The position numbers were made by a program, and so were the translations under genes. A DNA stretch of 64,000 bases, from the NCBI GenBank assembly GCA_019671005.1, contig CM033715.1:930001-994000 (forward strand), given 5' to 3'. Below the pieces are notes generated by a model. That model was not told the origin of the DNA and did not search any database. It saw nothing but the letters and a program-made list of their open reading frames with translations. This document shows, in pieces, positions 61,271-64,000 of this stretch (position 1 is its first letter; each line of letters starts with the position of its first letter). Origin of the DNA: Hibiscus mutabilis (taxonomy: Eukaryota; Streptophyta; Magnoliopsida; Malvales; Malvaceae).

Positions 61271-61405
61271 CTAGATTCATAAGAAAGGTCAAAGGTTCAA
61301 ATTCTAGCGTTGTGTGAATAGAATAAATTGAATTGAGAGGATTACTCTCATAATGAACCTTTATAATATATCTGATTCAAGTTAATCAGCCAATGAGTTA
61401 AATAC
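61268..61405 (+). mobile_element. SINE-like repeat 3' part
   Basis: GTCAAAGGTTCAAATTCTAG, TGTGTGAATAGAATAAATTG, CTCATAATGAACC and TTAATCAGCCAATGAG; with the 61068 block this is one SINE split by the tandem repeat. Confidence 0.5.
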
Positions 61406-61422
61406 CCTTAGTTATAAATAAA

Positions 61423-61757
61423 GGGTAAACATCACCGTTGGTCACTAAACTATTCTCGTTTTCCTATTTTGGTAACCAAACTATTATTCTGTGCAAGATC
61501 GTCACAAACATTATGTTTTTTCCTATTTTGGTTATTAATGTTACATCTTTTTTCTATTTTGGTCACCAATTTATTTGTTTCTTTCCTATTTGGTTCACTA
61601 AACTATTCTCGCATTTCTTTTTCCCCCTTAATTTTTTTAAGGACGGGTGACCAAAATAGAAAAAAAACGTAACATTAGTAACTATGCTAGGAATAATAGT
61701 TTGGTGACCAAAACAGAAAAACAAGAATAGTTTAGTGACCAATGGTGATGTTTACCC
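61423..61757. mobile_element. Near-palindromic MITE, about 70-bp TIRs
   Basis: Left end GGGTAAACATCACC, then TTGGTCACTAAACTATTCTC; right end reversed gives GGGTAAACATCACC, then ATTGGTCACTAAACTATTC. Pairing is almost perfect for about 70 bp and weaker inward, where GTCACxAA...TATTTTGGT words repeat. Flanks show no clear 9-bp duplication. Same general type as 5263-5562. Confidence 0.75.
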
Positions 61758-62265
61758 CCAAAAAACACTGAAATGTCCTAATCTCTAGAAATGAAGAACT
61801 TCAACTTGAGAACCATGTGGCATTGGCAGCACCAAGCCAGTTATGATGATGGGATCCCCTCCAACCCTCTTGTCAGCCATTAAATCATTGCTCCAAAAGT
61901 CAATCAAGCAAAAGCAAGCATATTTTCATTTCCTTTTCTCTTGATCTAAAAACAAATAAAAAAAGAAGAAAGCTAGATGATTATTCATTCCTGGTAGTTA
62001 ACTAGTTTTAAGAGGTTCCTTTCATGATGACATAGCCTTGATGCATATTCATCTCCAAGCAAGGAGTAATCATTTCTTCTTTATCATACACATTTGATAT
62101 TTCTATGACATCAATTAGAAATCTTAATTCATCAAAAGTTTATAAGAAAACAAAATCAGGGCAACTTTAGTTTTAATTTGCATCCTAAATGAATGGCTTT
62201 AGAATCATGAAACCAACTAGATTTGGATAACATATAAATATATGACAGTTGTATTCCAAGGCATG
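61758..62265. other. Intergenic 3' of the PPR gene
   Basis: No supported feature. Confidence 0.4.
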
Positions 62266-62338
62266 TCAATACCATGACCTTAGGTTACCACCAACCAAAT
62301 ATTCTAATGAATGTAAACATAGTTGCATTGACTCGTAC

Positions 62339-62495
62339 CTTGGGGATCCGATCTCAGTGCCATCGCTACTGTTTTTAATCTCACCAGAATCGATTTCACC
62401 GCCCGTATCAATATCGGTCTTTATTTCAATCGGCATTGGATGAATTTGTGCGATGTTAAAGCCTAAAGTAGGCCGGACCGGAGAGATTTTGAAGC
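62339..62495 (-). other. Possible unassigned exon downstream of the PPR gene
   Basis: On the minus strand, after TTCTTAG an open frame reads GFKISPVRPTLGFNIAQ, then EIKTDIDTGGEIDSGEIK and SDGTEIGSPR before a donor-like GTACGAG; read through, it stops at 62266-62268. The acidic, varied composition looks coding. I do not recognise it, and splicing it to the PPR stop region does not keep a frame. It may be 3' untranslated sequence or a piece of a lost gene. Confidence 0.25.
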
Positions 62496-62534
62496 CTAAG
62501 AATAGGTGAGCTTATGTCATAACAGCATTAGTAC

Positions 62535-64000
62535 TTACCAATAATCTCTGCAAGAACAAAGGCCACCCTTGAACTGGTGAAATCTGTTAGCATCTCTCAC
62601 CACGAAAGCAACCTTGACGATTTTCGACAAGCACTTGATGAAATCATGACAATCCCCACAAATTCTCAAGTTCTTGAAGATCCGTATCACTCTTGGTTCA
62701 TCCCAACCACCATGGAGAAGAGCCAATCCGATCGCTAACTTCTCACTGTGAACCCTCAAGTTCTCGACTTTCGATTCCTCGTCTATATCACGCAATGCAA
62801 ATTTCACTTCGTGAATATAACCCAATTCTTCTTTCATCCTTTGCTCCATCTCCTTCAACACTTCATGAATTTTGTCTATCATCGGGTGAGTGTTGTCTCC
62901 TCCATAGAAAAAGTGGACCACCTTGTCAACCTCCACCCAACTACGCCCTGCCACTTTCCTTAACCCCTTTGCTTGTGCCAGTTCTCTTACTTGCTCGTAC
63001 TCCTTCCAGTATCCAGCCTCCGCGTAAATGTTTGATATCATCACATAGTTTACAGGGTTTTCGCCATCCAATGTCAAAAGATTTTTGCCCACTTCTTTCC
63101 CTAGTTGCAAGTTCCCATGCACCCTACATGCACTCAGCAATGTTTGCCATATCCCCACATTTGGCTTTAATGGCATGCTTTCAATGAGATCCTTGGCTTC
63201 TTTCAAGCGCCCATCTCTACCAAGAAGATCAACCATGCAGGCGTAATGCTCTATCCCAGGTTTAATCCATCGATTACGACACAACTGTGAGAAATATTCT
63301 TCGCCTTCCTTAATGAGTCCTGAATGACTACATGCTGAGAGTGTAGCCAAATAACTCACCCCATCAGGCTCAATGTTATTCAACTGCATTTCGTTAAATA
63401 AACGAATCGCCTCTTCGCCAAACCCATGTTTTCCATACCCAGTGATCATTACTGTCCAAGAAACCACATTTCTTGTTGGCATTTTGTTGAAGAGTCTTTC
63501 GGCTTCGTCTAGGAGTCCACATTTAAGATACATGTCAACGATTGAATTGGAAACAGATATCTCTAAACCAGAAGGAATCTTAATTGCATATGCATGCATT
63601 TGCTTGCCTTGCTCCACAAGTGCAAAATCAGCAAACACTCCCATCATACTTGATAGAACGAAGCCATCCACTCGCATGCTGCTGTTTTGAAGCTGCTTAA
63701 ACAACTCAACGGCCTCTGCCAAATTCCCTCCTTGAGCATACCCCAGAATCAATGCACTCCAAGATATCACATTCTTCTCTCCAATCTGATTAAACACCAT
63801 TCGAGCCGCGGCCAAGTTCCCACATTTCACATACAAATCAATAAGAGAACCTGCCATGGCTGCTTTACCGGAAAACGGAAATCCACTAGTGATCAAAAAG
63901 CCATGAATCATTGATCCTTCCCGAATCTTACCAAGACAACTACATGCTTTCAACATGGTTGTTAATGTATACTCATCCGGTATCTGTCCATTTTCTAGTA
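62535..64000 (-). CDS. PPR protein with DYW domain, At3g15130-like, N-terminus outside window
   Basis: An uninterrupted minus-strand frame runs from the right edge to a stop at 62535-62537, 487 residues visible. Repeating PPR units are seen (SLIDLYVKCGNLAAARMVFNQ, NVISWSALILGYAQGGNLAEA, NSIVDMYLKCGLLDEAERLF, VVSWTVMITGYGKHG), then E/E+ motifs (KPNVGIWQTLLSACRVHGN) and a full DYW domain: HSEKLAIGLA with its zinc-binding His and Glu, CGDCH, and the C-terminal CSCRDYW. PLS-class DYW proteins bind organelle RNA and most edit C to U; the HxE and CxxC residues are intact, so deaminase activity is plausible. It resembles Arabidopsis At3g15130 across the visible part (from memory). An internal ATG at 63956 is not the start because the frame stays open beyond it with PPR-like sequence (IPDEYTLTT). 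Intronless here, as usual. Confidence 0.9.
   Translation of the reverse strand, partial: LENGQIPDEYTLTTMLKACSCLGKIREGSMIHGFLITSGFPFSGKAAMAGSLIDLYVKCGNLAAARMVFNQIGEKNVISWSALILGYAQGGNLAEAVELFKQLQNSSMRVDGFVLSSMMGVFADFALVEQGKQMHAYAIKIPSGLEISVSNSIVDMYLKCGLLDEAERLFNKMPTRNVVSWTVMITGYGKHGFGEEAIRLFNEMQLNNIEPDGVSYLATLSACSHSGLIKEGEEYFSQLCRNRWIKPGIEHYACMVDLLGRDGRLKEAKDLIESMPLKPNVGIWQTLLSACRVHGNLQLGKEVGKNLLTLDGENPVNYVMISNIYAEAGYWKEYEQVRELAQAKGLRKVAGRSWVEVDKVVHFFYGGDNTHPMIDKIHEVLKEMEQRMKEELGYIHEVKFALRDIDEESKVENLRVHSEKLAIGLALLHGGWDEPRVIRIFKNLRICGDCHDFIKCLSKIVKVAFVVRDANRFHQFKGGLCSCRDYW

Noticed and set aside
62693..63914. Plus-strand frames over the PPR gene
   Set aside because: Antisense shadows of a conserved PPR-DYW frame.
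1..64000. CRISPR arrays, operons, phage or plasmid features
   Set aside because: Spliced nuclear plant genes and plant repeats throughout; no equal-spacer repeat array was seen.
1..64000. Complete LTR retrotransposon or integrated plant virus
   Set aside because: I saw no pair of long direct terminal repeats with TG...CA ends, no gag/integrase motifs and no viral coat or replicase motifs.

Overview
This is a nuclear segment of a flowering-plant genome. The genes have many small exons with GT/AG junctions, intergenic DNA is very AT-rich, and the repeats are plant types (LINE remnants, hAT and Mutator-like MITEs, a SINE-like family). Protein resemblance and the style of the repeats suggest a eudicot, most likely Malvaceae (cotton-like); that placement is inference from memory, not a search.

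Six protein genes are well supported. From left to right they are: EMF1, a Polycomb-associated repressor, on the minus strand and cut off at its 3' end by the window (1-3977, leader to about 5130); a TOM1-LIKE/TOL9 ubiquitin-binding sorting protein (minus, 13070-18350); an aspartate aminotransferase with 12 exons and two changed cofactor-site residues (plus, 20251-24086); a La-type RNA-binding protein whose ten exons are in frame but whose expected ATG reads ATT (minus, 30109-32406); a YUCCA flavin monooxygenase of auxin synthesis, YUC2-like (minus, 37828-40040); and a DYW-class pentatricopeptide-repeat protein cut by the right edge (minus, 62535-64000). A one-exon gene for a 103-residue protein (60074-60385), a decayed fragment of an SG1/ASI1-like BAH gene (58801-59400) and a tRNA-Phe pseudogene (60443-60507) lie near the right end. 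I could not find a shared pathway or operon-like logic. EMF1, the aminotransferase and the SG1/ASI1 relic resemble genes that are neighbours on Arabidopsis chromosome 5, and La and TOL9 resemble neighbours on chromosome 4, so the window may be a merged syntenic block; this is from memory.

The rest is repeat-filled. 5.2-12.9 kb holds a Mutator-like MITE with a perfect 9-bp target duplication and a fold-back element of about 760 bp. 24.2-30.1 kb is a patchwork of direct repeats around a 784-bp palindrome. 32.6-37.7 kb holds a long-TIR element, a GACTCGA-rich dispersed repeat and a hAT-like MITE. 40.6-55.4 kb appears gene-free and carries LINE 3' ends, a GAACGAAC-rich block, a small palindrome and tandem repeats. 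55.4-56.9 kb has two LINE fragments in opposite orientation, each split by its own hAT MITE with 8-bp target duplications. Several short inverted-repeat elements share degenerate telomere-like interiors.

The items most worth following up are the telobox/GA cluster at EMF1, the lost La start codon, the aminotransferase substitutions, the 26-kb palindrome, and the MITE families with telomere-like cores. Splice sites were placed by hand from GT/AG and frame; outer limits of repeats are approximate unless a target duplication is stated.
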